In this document: piece by piece, positions 25,701-37,700 of the stretch
Numbering within the stretch: the stretch's first letter is position 1
How the letters are laid out: each line of letters starts with the position of its first letter
Source: Glandiceps talaboti
Taxonomy: Eukaryota > Hemichordata > Enteropneusta > Spengelidae
Reading direction: 5' to 3'
Length of the DNA stretch: 64,000 nucleotides
Assembly: GCF_964340395.1 (NCBI RefSeq)
Contig: NC_135565.1
Location: 19,339,209-19,403,208, forward strand
Program-made: the position numbers and the translations under genes
Notes under the pieces: model-generated
Seen by the model: the letters and a program-made list of their open reading frames with translations, nothing else
Told to the model about the DNA's origin: nothing
Databases searched by the model: none

Positions 25701-27426
25701 ACAGTACAGTATCAATTTTACCCCTGGAAGTAAATTTCTTGTAGGGTTCTAACGTGATGTTTATTCCAGAGTTGTCCATGGTTACTGGGACGTCGTGTGT
25801 CATGTATTCCCAGGCTATTTTTATGATTTCCTGCTTCGTTTGATGGGACAGAAAGCAAGGTATGCACTTCAGTATAGTGTTTTTTAAAGGAGGGCGGGGT
25901 GAAAAAGAATCTGGCACTACACCTGTCTATTGAACGTGAATGCCACTACAGGATATAAGGGTATATCTATAGACGTGATTCTTATAATAAGTGTTTATTT
26001 CGATAAATAGCCATGAATATACATTGTTCATCTAATCCATATTCACGTCTGTTAAGACCCATGATGCAACAGTTTACTACTGATAGATAACAATAGAGGT
26101 GATGTATTTTCATTTGGGAAACCTCATGATACTGGGCTGATGATGAAAGCAATTGAAGCAGTATACTTTTAAACTTGATATTTCGAGTGGTAACCTGCCT
26201 CAGCAGCAGCATCTGTAATGTTGTCTTATTTTGACAGAATGGTTCGTATTTATGACAAAATGAGGAAAACCATGTCCAGTATGGAATACTTCACAATGAA
26301 CACGTGGGAATGGTCTCGTGAGAACACTGACTCACTTTGTGCATTGCTGTCTGAGGAAGACAACAAGGTAAGGTGATGGTGAGGTGAGAACACTGACTCA
26401 CTTTGTGCGTTGCTGTCTGAGGAAGATGATAAGGTATGGTGTTTAACATGGATGTATGAGGACCTCAACGACAAAATTAAAAGTACTAGTTCATAAGATC
26501 TAGAAGAATAACAGAACAAGTTGACTAGTATTGATTGATAAGATGTTTAACTATTGATTTATATCACTTCTTGCATTTAGTTATCATTTAGGTATAAGTT
26601 TTATCTAAACTTCGATATCCGATATTTCAAGTTCATATATTGCCCGTTTTGACCTGCCCTCTAGTGGTCAGTCTCAGAATTCGTGACTTAACATTGTCAT
26701 AGCCTAATGATTTCCAAGTAAATAGGCATCAATATAGTATTATCGGTAATGTTATTTAATACTTACCAACTTAAATAAGTACCACCTAGGTAAGTTAGGA
26801 AAATCACATTTCTTCAGTCAGCCTACGGTCTATCAAACTACATAAATTACAAAGGCATCAAGCATGGCAGTTAGTTTCATCAACAAACTTGTTACACTAA
26901 ATGCTAAGGGGAAAACCATTTTATTTCGTGGGGGGAGGATTTGGACCCAACGGCAAACTGTTTTTTTTCAACCGCTATGGCAGCAACTTTTTCTTCCTGC
27001 TTTTGGTCGGCTACAATTTTCCTCAAGCCCCCCCCCCCTGAAATCAAATGGTTTAGCCCTAAGACAATAATTAGTAAAGTATAACGCTGTCACTCTTTGA
27101 TTTACGTGTTGTTTGTTTTTCATCTATTTCAGGTATTTTACACAGACTTTCGTCCCCTTGACTGGAAATCCTACCTGGAGGCTTATTGTCTGGGAGTCAA
27201 ACGTTTCGTACTCAAAGAAGAACTATCTGGACTAGAACAAGCAAGAGCACATCTGAAGCGAATACGTAACTTACGCTACGCGTTTAACGCCATGCTCCTT
27301 ATTTTCATTTGGCGTTTCTTGATTACCAGATCTCAAATCGCTCGTAATCTTTGGTATTTTATCACAGCTACTGTTGTCAAGTTTGTAAGGTTGATAAGAT
27401 TAAGACTTACGAGTTCTACCAGCTAG
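19780..27426 (+). CDS. Fatty acyl-CoA reductase, FAR1/FAR2 family (gene B), complete
   Basis: Reduces fatty acyl-CoA to fatty alcohol with NADPH, by family knowledge at the peroxisomal membrane. Twelve coding exons with GT/AG borders: 19780-19971, 20197-20372, 20754-20826, 21735-21841, 22532-22709, 22918-22962, 23649-23767, 24182-24249, 24545-24626, 25770-25859, 26238-26367, 27133-27426, giving 517 residues, close to the 515 of human FAR1. The dinucleotide-binding motif GATGFLG is at residues 18-24, the SDR catalytic Y-x3-K (YTFTK) at 205-209, and the IVGAVWKEP block follows. The Sterile/FAR_C domain covers roughly 350-450, and the hydrophobic tail anchor is about 470-505. The start was chosen because it aligns with the family N-terminus and is shared by C and D. 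Exon 7 starts VGKG where A and D have CGKG. Part of exon 11 with its donor is duplicated once in intron 11. Confidence 0.96.
21231..21556. repeat. About 24-bp minisatellite, gene B intron 3
   Basis: Imperfect units of CAGCCCGTGGGCAATATCAT with variable lengths, about 13 copies. The orthologous array in C is at 31326-31630 and differs slightly in copy content. Confidence 0.92.
22130..22275 (-). mobile_element. 3' tail of a non-LTR retrotransposon, antisense, gene B intron 4
   Basis: Read on the minus strand it ends ACTTTATT-type then (AATA)n: a CCCAGGGAAGATTGGCC block, a CAACTGGGCTACC block, then AAATAAAGTTTAATAAATAA. A short 3' fragment ending in a tandem tail is typical of LINE insertions. 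The same insertion lies in C (32241-32385), so it predates the duplication. The family is not assigned. Confidence 0.55.
23324..23529 (-). mobile_element. MITE-like element copy in gene B intron 6
   Basis: About 205 bases match, in inverted orientation, the element in gene D intron 2 (44276-44536), including GCATGCTCAGTCTGGATTGC and the terminal AAGTTCCCTATTA. The second inverted end is no longer clear here. The copy in C is at 33672-33878. Confidence 0.6.
23558..23583 (+). pseudogene. Possible decayed duplicate of FAR exon 7 start
   Basis: A pyrimidine tract ending TTGACAG is followed by TGTCGCAAAGGTCTTATAC. This resembles the A and D exon 7 start TGTGGTAAAGGTCTGTTACG but lies 91 bases upstream of the real B exon 7, and it loses similarity after about 22 bases. 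The C equivalent is at 33906. Confidence 0.35.
24961..25192. mobile_element. MITE with perfect 22-bp terminal inverted repeats, gene B intron 9
   Basis: The left end, TTATATTATACCAGTATATT plus GA, is exactly complementary to the right end at 25171-25192. The 232-base body has no open frame of note. The copy in C at 35351-35582 has the same length with two mismatches in the ends. TA-rich borders suggest a TA-targeting superfamily, which is inference. Confidence 0.8.
25194..25313. mobile_element. Fold-back element directly abutting the MITE, gene B intron 9
   Basis: Outer ends AGCGATAAACCACC and GGTGGTTTATTGCT are complementary. Inside is a perfect hairpin, GTGAACGAAATATA and TATATTTCGTTCAC, around an 18-base loop. 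Compared with C (35584-35720), B lacks about 28 bases of the left arm. Confidence 0.7.
26386..26433 (+). repeat. Second copy of exon 11 3' end plus donor, gene B intron 11
   Basis: Exactly 66 bases after the same sequence in exon 11 (26320), the last 16 codons of the exon are repeated with a few substitutions and are again followed by GTATGG. This is the two-copy state of the array that reaches eleven copies in C. Confidence 0.9.
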
Positions 27427-27485
27427 ATACAAGACGGGGATGGATAGATGGATGGGTGCATGGGTGGATGGTCGGATGGGCATCG

Positions 27486-27675
27486 ACGGTCATACATACA
27501 TACATACATACATACATACATACATACATACATACATACATACATACATGCATACATACATACATACATACATACATACATACATACATACATACATACA
27601 TACACACAAACACACACACACACACACACACACATACATACATACATACATACATACATACATACATACATACAT

Positions 27676-27706
<31 letters not shown>

Positions 27707-28084
27707 CACACACACACACACATACATACATACAGACAGACAGACACACACACACACACACATACATACATACATACATACATACATACATACATACATA
27801 CATACATTCATACATACATACATACATACATACATACACACACACACAAACAAACACATACATGTACATACATACATACATACATACATACATACATACA
27901 TACATACATACATACATACATACATACATACATACATACATGCATGCATGCATACATACATACATACATACATACATACATACATACATACATACATACA
28001 TACATGCATACATACATGCATACATACATGCATGCATGCATGTATGTATGTATGTATTTATTATTATTATTATTATTATTATTA
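27486..28084. repeat. Long (CATA)n tract with CACA, CAGA and CATG interruptions, then (ATT)n
   Basis: About 580 bases of compound microsatellite beginning about 60 bases after the gene B stop codon, so probably in its 3'UTR. Six overlapping open frames of 90-240 codons on both strands are pure repeat (YIHT or CMYV) and are not genes. Confidence 0.97.
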
Positions 28085-28331
28085 GGGAGCATCGAGCATC
28101 TTACTATTACAAAAGTAAATGGTGGAATACAACTATGGATTTTTAATTGCCTTCTTTTAATCAGATGTATTTAATATTAAAACTACACAGTGTATTGACC
28201 TAGAAACTATGGCTTGTGTAAGGAACATTCATTTTCTTGGTGTTTTATTTCTTTTTCCATTTCACCCGGTTGTATTTTAAAATTCATTCTGGTTTTTTTT
28301 TATGTTCTTTGACTGACACCCTATTTTCTTC

Positions 28332-28333
<2 letters not shown>
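28085..28333 (+). repeat. Gene B 3' flank duplicated at 38915-39165
   Basis: Near-identical unique sequence (for example CATCTTACTATTAC, GTGTATTGACCTAGAAAC, CATTTCACCCGG) follows the satellite after both B and C. It defines the downstream part of the duplicated segment. ATTAAA near 28178 could serve as a poly(A) signal. Confidence 0.8.
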
Positions 28334-28371
<38 letters not shown>

Positions 28372-28446
28372 CACACACACATTCATACATACATACATAC
28401 ATACATACATACATACATACATACATACATACATACATACATACAT
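28334..28446. repeat. (AC)n/(CATA)n microsatellite in the B-C spacer
   Basis: Compound AC then CATA tract at the junction between the B 3' flank and the copy of the A-B spacer segment. It may mark the duplication breakpoint. Confidence 0.95.
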
Positions 28447-28980
28447 CTCTATTGTAAGCAAAAACTCACATTGTTTGTCTTTGTTACCCAAACCTGAGAC
28501 TGAAAGATCTGCCTTTATGGACCCCGTTCGCAAATTTCCACAGTGGATGGCGAATGATGAGAGTACCCCATCAACATAGTTTACACTCTGCCCAAACCCT
28601 TTGAATGAAAGTTGTCCTCCTGATGATGTGAGATAAGGTACTACCACAACAATAAATAATCTACAGTCATTTGCATCTGAACATGCTCGGTTTGGTAAGT
28701 TAGCAACCATATCTGAGCATGCTCAGTTTGCCAGGGTTGCTGAGTTAGCAACCGTATTTGAGCATACTCAGTTTGAGTTGTTAAGTCAGTTAACCGTATC
28801 TGAGCATGCTAAGTTTGGGTTGCTAAGTAAAGTAGCAGCTTTACTAACAGAATAGTGTGTACAGTAAGTGGGTAATCAAATGATTTATTTTAAGCTTCGT
28901 TTTTTTCATGACAAGAAGCAAGAAAACTACTTCTTTCTTGAGCATCGTTTTCACAAATAGCATAGCATACCAGAAGTGAT

Positions 28981-28981
<1 letters not shown>
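28447..28981. repeat. Copy of the spacer segment 15956-16614
   Basis: Matches the A-B spacer, with fewer GCATGCTC units, then ends at an AC microsatellite. The 2.65 kb that follows in the A-B spacer (about 16615-19278) is absent here. Confidence 0.85.

Positions 28982-29028
<47 letters not shown>
28982..29028. repeat. (CA)n microsatellite upstream of gene C, deletion junction
   Basis: Joins sequence equivalent to 16614 directly to sequence equivalent to 19327. This is consistent with a deletion ending in the AC tract. Confidence 0.9.
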
Positions 29029-29029
<1 letters not shown>

Positions 29030-29428
29030 TCCAATTAATTGCAGCTTTAACGATATCCCACTGTGTACAAATTTGTATTTGTTTCGCTCTACAATTGCCC
29101 ACAGGTCCATGTTTGAATTCCTTCAATAGTCATTACAGATTGCCATTGAAATTTTTCAACTGGAATATATTATAATATTATTGCACGGGTCATTAATACT
29201 GACTAGGTGTAACCCCCACACCCCGACTCACACCCACTACACATAAGGGATTCGATTTGACATCGGCTATTAGATGAAATTCGATTAGTATTGATATTAA
29301 TATTAATGAATCAAATAAAAACGTGCAAACGTGTCGACAAAGGTCTGCTACTGAAAGCATGTTGAAATATGTTCATTCATAAAATTTGTACTAATTTCTG
29401 TTCATATTTCTATTCTCCCTGACAACAG

Positions 29429-29443
29429 ATGGTTAAAAAGTAA
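29429..29443 (+). promoter_or_regulatory. Four-codon upstream ORF (MVKK) before gene C start
   Basis: ATG GTT AAA AAG TAA follows the same acceptor-like tract as in B. The distance to the main ATG is 20 bases here. The intervening GTCAACTAATCCAAT resembles the leader of D, and B has lost it. Confidence 0.45.
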
Positions 29444-29463
29444 ATTGCGTCAACTAATCCAAT

Positions 29464-32400
29464 ATGGCGCCAACAGTAGCAGAGTTCTTTGCTGGACAGA
29501 AAGTACTGATCACCGGGGCAACTGGATTTCTTGGCAAAGTTCTTGTAGAGAAACTGTTAAGATGTTGTCCAAATATTGATGTGATGTATTTGATGGTAAG
29601 ACCTAAAGCTGGACAACCACCACAACAGAGAGTGCAAGAAATGATTGCCACACAGGTTAGTCGAGTCCTGCACACAACAGCCAATCTGATTAAAATCTGA
29701 TGTGGTAAAAACGGCTAGATATCTTTATTTACCTCTATATGTCCATTATTTTGTGTCGTTTGTTTTGTTCCGAGTGATCGCTGCCTTATTGTCGACATTC
29801 AATGGGATTGTCTATTACACAGGTTCAGATGTAGGAAGGCGGCGATCACTCATAACAAAACAAACGCCACAACACGATGGAAATAGAGGTAAATAAAGAC
29901 ATCTAGCCGCTTTCACCACATCAGATTGGGTTAAAGCCACCGTTAGTTGACGGTAGTCTACGTCATTCATCAATCTATTTGGTGTGATGCTCTTTGCATT
30001 TGCCAAGAACTGATTCCAGATTTAGATTCTGTAATGATCATTAACATATTTAGCATAATATCATTAACATGAGTATTTTCTCAATGGCCCTACAAAAATA
30101 TTTAAATTCTATCATTACAGCTGTTCGATAAAGTACGAGAAGAAAACCCGAGTGGTTTGGAAGGAATTATTGCAGTGAAAAGTGACATGTTAGAACCACG
30201 TTTAGGACTGAGTGATGAAGACAGAGAGATGCTACAACAAGAAGTGGGAGTTGTATTCCATGTTGCAGCCACCGTCAGATTTCATGAAAAAATAAAGTAA
30301 GTTGTAGGGCTTTGCCGATACGAGTCGGAAGACGTGAGTAATGAAAAAAAAACCTCTACTGCCACACGTATTTTCCGGCTGAATGAAGGAAAAATGTAAA
30401 TCAATAATTCTTGAATAATTTAATCGTCACGCCACAAACACAATTGGGAAAAATAATAATGATTTTGAACGTTTAGATACATATCTTGAACGTCACGTTC
30501 TAATGAAATAGTATGTCCAGGCTCAGGCCACTAGTATTTCTAGTGGTCTGAGGTCCAGGGTAATTGCATGTTTTATTTTCGAATGTGTTCAAATTGGCCT
30601 GCATATCATGAGGTGTGACAGTTGTACACGTAGTTTCAATTTCGCTTGTTGATACATGTAACCACTTTTCATTATTTTCCAGACTTTCATATCAATTGAA
30701 CGTAAAGGGTTTAGTGGAGCTGCTAGCAATCTGCAGAAACATGAACAAATTAAAAGTACGTTGTTGTTGTGTCTATACATCATTCAATCACTGACTCACC
30801 TATTTGTGATTTTGCTTATTAAAATAAAGACTTACTATAATGGGGAATGTCGGGAAAATGAATTGAAATTTAGTAGTTCGTGCGTTAAAATGCTAATGCA
30901 ACATTTTCTTCTTGGTTTTGATGCAAACATGATTTTTTTAAAATTCAACAATTTACAAACCTAAGTGAAACCAAAATAAGTTCATGATAACACAACATTA
31001 TTTTACATCACTCAATCAATCCCCGATTCATAACAGTGGTGACAACTGACCAGTTTTATGTAGACAATATGAATGAGAATTATATACATTTGTCGCTGTA
31101 TGTGTATATATGCCACTTACTAGTAACTACTATTGATCCAGTGTGTGTATGATAATATACATTTAGGGATTTACAATATTCGACTACAAACTCTTTATTT
31201 AAAAATTTCATCAAATATATAACAAATGGTTTGTATTTTTGTAATGTATCTAATATTGTTTCATGTATCCACAATGTAAATATATCATACAAAATCACAA
31301 TTTTGACAAGGTAGTACTTTTCTTTAATATTGCCCGTGGGTAATATCATCTCAGACCCTCTGCAATATCATCTCAGCCCGTGGGAAATATCATCTCAGCC
31401 CGTGGGCACTATCACTTCAGCCCATGGGCAATATCATTCAGTCCATGAGCTATATAATTTCAGCCCATGAGCAATATCATCTGAGCCAATGGGTAATCTC
31501 AGCCGATGGACAACATCATCTCAGCCAATGGGTAATCTCAGCCCATGGGCAACATCATCTCAGCCCATATGGGCAATATCAGTTTAACCCTTGGGCAATA
31601 TAATCTAAACCCATGAACAATATCATCTTCCCTGCCCGTAGCCGCATCGAGATATCATTTATACCATAATAGATTTAATGTAACATGTAATACATATCAT
31701 ATAACCATGCATTGAATTGACTTTTCAGTCAATTCGCCTTAGCACACCTGAATTCAGCCCTCCCTGTGGGAAAAGTGTAGAATCCTTTTAAAATAACACC
31801 CTTTTTCCCATTACAGGCATTTGTTCATACATCAACTGCCTTCTGTAATTGCGACAGAAAATATATTGAAGAAAAAATCTACCCACCACCCATGGACCAC
31901 AGAAAATTAGACGATATGATGTCGTAAGTAAAAGTCATTTACAAATATATACCGAGCATGCGCAGTTAAACCAGTTAATCAAGAACTTTGCTTGTTGTAA
32001 GTTATCCATTACGTCAGTAACCATGAATCCTCGGAAGTATGTGTTGTGATAGCACCCATACTTCTGCATCAACAACGAAAGCTGCAAAAAATGTCTGTGA
32101 AATTAATGTTCTCTAAGTTTCTATGTGTTTAAGGGACCGCGAAAGGATATTTGTGTTTCTTAAGGGTGTACAATCGTCGACTTAGGATAAAAAATGGTTT
32201 ATAGTTTTAGTCATAATTATAAGTAAGATCAAAGTCAGGCTATTTATTTATTTATTAAACTTTATTTAAAGAAGGTAGCCCAGTTGGCCTTGGCCAATCT
32301 TCCCTGGGGGTCCTCTAAATATAAATAGTACAAAGACAAAAGAGACAAATACAAACTGTACAATAAAGACATACAATAAACAGCAAAAGTGTCTAAAATT

Positions 32401-34693
32401 TTGTCATAAAATATTGGTGACAGCCTCTTGTCAGCTATGTGTCTAACGATGAAGAAACTATCCATCGAATGATTCAAAGAAATATTAAACATTAAATGAA
32501 ATGAATTTTGCATTTGCCTGTTTTTGTTTGTCTTTCTGATGACATTTATAGATCTAGACTAATTTGCATATTGGAAGAACAATTTACACCTGCTTATTCA
32601 TCAATGTAAAATTTTATCCTGATTTTTACAGATGGATGGATGATGATATGATAAAAACTATAACTCCAAACTTGATTTCTCCTAAACCAAATACATATAC
32701 CTACACAAAAGCCATTGCAGAGAATGTATTGATGGAATATTGTGGTGATATACCCGTTGCTATTATAAGACCGTCCATAGTTGGCGCTGTATGGAAGGAA
32801 CCCATACCCGTGAGTAGGATTTATTTCTATGTGTCATTGTGAAAGTTACCATTATAACTTTTCGCATTCTTCCTTTTTATAATCCCTTGATAACTGTAGA
32901 GATTATAGACACTGGCCTTTAAACATTGCATACATAGATTTATATTTGTACATATTTGCAATCATAAAAACTTACACAATATTCGTATCGTTAATACAGG
33001 GTGTTTAATTTGTTGCAGGGATGGATAGATAATTTCAACGGACCAAATAGTTTGATTGCTGCAGTAAGTGTATCTTTGCATTTCAGTGACATTTTGATGT
33101 AGTGTATAAATCTTGGAATGTTTATATGTTCCATATAAATAAGTTACAAAGCCTGTTCTTTTCTCCGTCAACGGCGTTGGTGTTATAATAACAATGTTGG
33201 TTTCTTATATAGCACTTTCCCACTCCATGCTCAAAACGCTTTACAATTATTACCCCTGGCATTTTAGTCTTCCTCAACTCCCCCGGGAGCATACAATCCA
33301 TTGCAGCCATTTAAGCGCATAGGATTAAAGCCTTCACATTGCAACCTACATCCTACCCAGTTATAAAGCTGTGTTGAGGCTCAAATCGTGGTGGTTCAAA
33401 TCTTGCCCAAGGACTTTAGCCACTCAGAAACAAACAGCAGGCAGCGACGGGGCTCGAACCTGCAACCTGTAGATTCCAAGCCGGTCACGCTAACCATTCA
33501 CCCATCATGACTCCACTGTACACATGAGCGTAGTTTATTGCTGTGAAGTACCCGAACTATCATGATATACGTATTTACTGGAAAACCAAAGATATATTTA
33601 CTAGAAATTGATCAAATACTTCTAAAACAGTAGTGGCAAGTCTATAAATTTTGCGGTTTTCTATCAGACAAAATGTGATAATAAACGCTTATCAATTAGT
33701 ATTATAAACAATATTTTTATATTGTTTGTAACCACAAATGATCAATTCATAGTCACCCTGTCCATTGTGTGAGGTTTATTTTATCAGTAGCTCCAGATTA
33801 GGTAATACGATAACCATAGATAATCCCGTAGTCCTTTGCGTCTGGGCATGCTCAGTCTGGATTGCAAGTTCCCTATCAACGTGTTTATTTTTTTTATTTT
33901 GACAGTGTCGCAAAGGTCTCATATTAATGGTAATCATAAATCAGTTTGAAATCTATATAACAATTACTTTTTACTGATCCATTTCAGGTTGGGAAAGGCC
34001 TATTACGTGTTTTAAAGGCTAATCCCAATGGTATACTCAATTTCATTCCCGTAGACATTTCTATCAATGTTATGATTGCTGCTGCCTGGAATATCGGTGT
34101 ACTCAAGTAAGTCTATAATATCTAGATATGTGTTTACACGAACTCATTTTTTGATAACATACACTACGCGATACAACGGACAAACCTGAAAATAAAGAGC
34201 CCATTCCTTTGATTTGTTTATTTACTTTATTTGTCCTCGGTAGCCAATACAACCCATAACACCAAAGTAAAACGTTTTCTGTATGTACCATAAGGCTATA
34301 CACTTAATATGAATGCTATAAACGAGTGTGGCACATCGTGAAAGTGCTTTACTTCAGTGTTACTCGTTGTACGTCTTTCCAATGAGGCCGAGACGACTGC
34401 AGTTCTATCCACGCCATCTCCATCGGTTATATTGTTTGATTGTTTGGCCCTAACGCTGCACAAAACCTAAAGAAATGCTAACAATTTACTGTATATTTTT
34501 ATCCAGACCTAAAACAACTCCTGTTTACAACGTCAGCATTGGATGGAACAATCCTTTTAGATGGGGAGAATTGGGTGAGTAAACAAAACACAAACAAATA
34601 TTCTGAAAATATTGAAACACTTAAAAACTATAGCCAAATATAAAACAAATTAATATGAATCACTACATTCATACATAGCGATTTAAGAAAATG

Positions 34694-34763
<70 letters not shown>

Positions 34764-37700
34764 TATATATATAATCATAATTATACGACACAACAGAAGT
34801 TTATGAATGAACTTAACTAATGTCTTGCTATCTGCGAAAAGGAAATCAAAATTGCAATTATGAGCTAGTGCACTAGTTTAGGTTGCTAATTATGAGCTTT
34901 TTCTGTCCTATGTTGTTAATATTATGTTTTGATATTACACAGGGACGATTCTTTTACCATTCTACAATCGGGTTCCTTTAGACAATGTAATCAGAAGACC
35001 CGAAACGCTTATTACAGGGAATCGGTAAGTGTGAATAAATCTCAGACCACTAGAATTCATTCTACAGTATGTGGATGTTAGCTACATTGTTTGATATAGA
35101 GAGAAAGCGTAGCGACAAAACAACTATGTCTGTGAAATTAATGCACCTCGTCTTAAACCACGTTTTTACGGCACCGTACAAGACGCACAGTCAGGAGGAT
35201 ATTTTCCTTTGCGTCAGCAGAAATATTGTACTTCGCTTGCGAGAATGCAAATATTTTTTTTCCAATGTATAACAACAGAATGTATATGTCTAGCTGCACT
35301 GACGTCGGCATGCAAGACTTGGTGACTTATGTATTGTGCAAAACTTGCAATTATATTATACCACTATATTGATGGCGCAAATCGAGAGATATGATTGGTC
35401 TAGACATCGAACTAGCGTGTCTAAAATGAGCGATAATGCACAGTTGGCACGCATCCAAATTTTGATGTTCACTGTTCGTCTACGAACGTTGCAGTCCGTG
35501 TAGGGATGGGGTCGCAAATGAGACCAGAACACGTTACGTCTTATCTTGTTTCCGATATTTTCAATATACTGGTATACTATAATAGCGATAAACCACCCCT
35601 GGGAATTCATGGTACACCACTCGGTTTTGACCAGTGAACGAAATATACTCGCTATCGCTCGTGCATATATTTCGTTCACTGGTCAAAACCTCTTGGTATA
35701 CCATTTCCAGGGATTGGTTTACACATTTAATATGTACAGTACGTGGACATATTGGAACACTCTGATATTTTGTTACTCTGTTAATTGATGAAATTACGTT
35801 TTGTTACATGTCTATTAAAGTTTTTCGAGATAGTTCTCTTAGACTCTGGGTTTTAGTCCTCACTTTATTATTTTAAAAAGGACCACATCTATAAATAAAT
35901 TCTCATTTTAAAAATCTCCCTCAATTAAGACGATATTACTGATTGTTATACTCCGGTACCAAGTCGGTTTATTGGATTTACAGGGACACGTTTGGCGGCA
36001 AGGCGAATTACAAGACTTGTGACAAAGTAACTAACAACGTGTTAATTGAAGACACATGATTTGCAATGTGGACGACACGAAGACTAGTCTAACTCATGTT
36101 GTAAAAGAAATTATCCACAGTACAGTACCAATTTTACCCCTGGAAGTAAATTTCTTGTAGGGTTCTAACGTGATGTTTATTCCAGAGTTGTCCATGGATA
36201 CTGGGACGTCGTGTGTCATGTATTCCCAGGCTATTTTTATGATTTCCTGCTTCGTCTGATGGGAAAGAAAGCAAGGTATGCACTTCAGTATAGTGTTTTT
36301 TAAAGGAGGGCGGGGTGAAAAAGAATCTGGCACTACACCTGTCTATTGAACGTGAATGCCACTACAGGATATAAGGGTATATCTATAGACGTGATTCTTA
36401 TAATGAGTGTTTATTTCGATTTGATAAATAGCCATGAATATACATTGTTCATCTAATCCATATTCACGTCTGTTAAGACCCATGATGCAACAGTTTACTA
36501 CTGATAAATAACAATAGAGGTGATGTATTTCATTTGGGAAACCTCATGATACTGGGCTGATGATGAATGCAATTGAAGCAGTATACTTGACATTTCCAGT
36601 TGTAACCTGCCTCAGAGGCATCTTTAATGTTGTCTTATTTTGACAGAATGGTTCGTATTTATGACAAAATGAGGAAAACCATGTCCAATGCGGAATACTT
36701 CACAATAAACACATGGGAATGGTCTCGTGAGAACACTGACTCACTTTGTGCATTGCTGTCTGAGGAAGACAACAAGGTAAGGTGATGGTTGAGTGAGAAC
36801 ATTGACTCACTTTGTGCATTGCTGTCTGAGGAAGATGATAAGGTAAGGTGATGGTGAGGTGAGAACACTGACTCACTTTGTGCATTGCTATCAGAGGAAG
36901 ACAACAAGGTAAGGTGGTGGTGAGGTGAGAACACTGACTCACTTTGTGCATTGCTGTCTGGGGAAGACAACAAGGTAAGGTGGTGGTGAGGTGAGAACAC
37001 TGACTCACTCTGTGCATTGCTGTCTGGGGAAGACAACAAGGTAAGGTGGTGGTGAGGTGAGAACACTGACTGACTTTGTGCATTGCTGTCTGGGTAAGAC
37101 AACAATGTAAGGTGATGGTCCAGTGAGAACACTGACTCACTTTGTGCATTGCTGTCTGGGGAAGACAACAAGGTAAGGTGGTGGTGAGGTGAGAACACTG
37201 ACTCATTTTGTGCTGCTCTAAGGAAGACAACAAGGTAAGGTGATGGTCCAGTGAGAACACTGACTCATTTTGTGCATTGCCTTTTGAGGAAGACAACAAG
37301 GTAAGGTGATGGTCCAGTGAGAACACTAACTCATTTTCTGTATTGCTGTCTGAGGAAGATGATAAGGTAGGTGATGGTGAGGTGAGAACACTGACTCACT
37401 TTAAATTTGCCCATTGCTGTCTGAGGAAGACAACAAGGTATGGTGTTTAACACGGATGTATGTGGCCCTCAACGGCAAAATTATAAGTACTAGTTCATAC
37501 GATCTAGAAGAATAACAGAACAAGTTGACTTGTATTGATTGATAAGACGTTTAACTATTGATTTATATCATTTATTAAATTTAATTATCATAGGTATAAG
37601 TTTTACCGAAACTTCGATATCCGATATTTCAAGTTCATGTATATCGCCATATTGCCCGTTTTGACCTGCCCTCTAGTGGTCAGTCTGAGAATTCGTGACT

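Noticed and set aside
27351-28174. Several 90-244 codon open frames on both strands after gene B (and similar at 38414-38960, 39048-39550, 39910-40422, 2639-2932).
   Set aside because: They are translations of CATA, CACA and CAGA microsatellites. Complementary frames are open together, codons are monotonous and no domain is present.
29454-29684. Minus-strand frames opposite FAR exon 1 in B, C and D (66-76 codons).
   Set aside because: They recur only because exon 1 is conserved. The plus-strand frame carries the GATGFLG motif and correct splice junctions.
33440-33515. tRNA gene on the minus strand.
   Set aside because: Only the A/B boxes are tRNA-like. The anticodon and acceptor stems do not form a full cloverleaf, and the sequence continues into a SINE body.
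36659-37326. Minus-strand frames of 179 and 208 codons with a regular repeat.
   Set aside because: They are the reverse complement of the 66-base array made from gene C exon 11. The coding sense is the plus strand.
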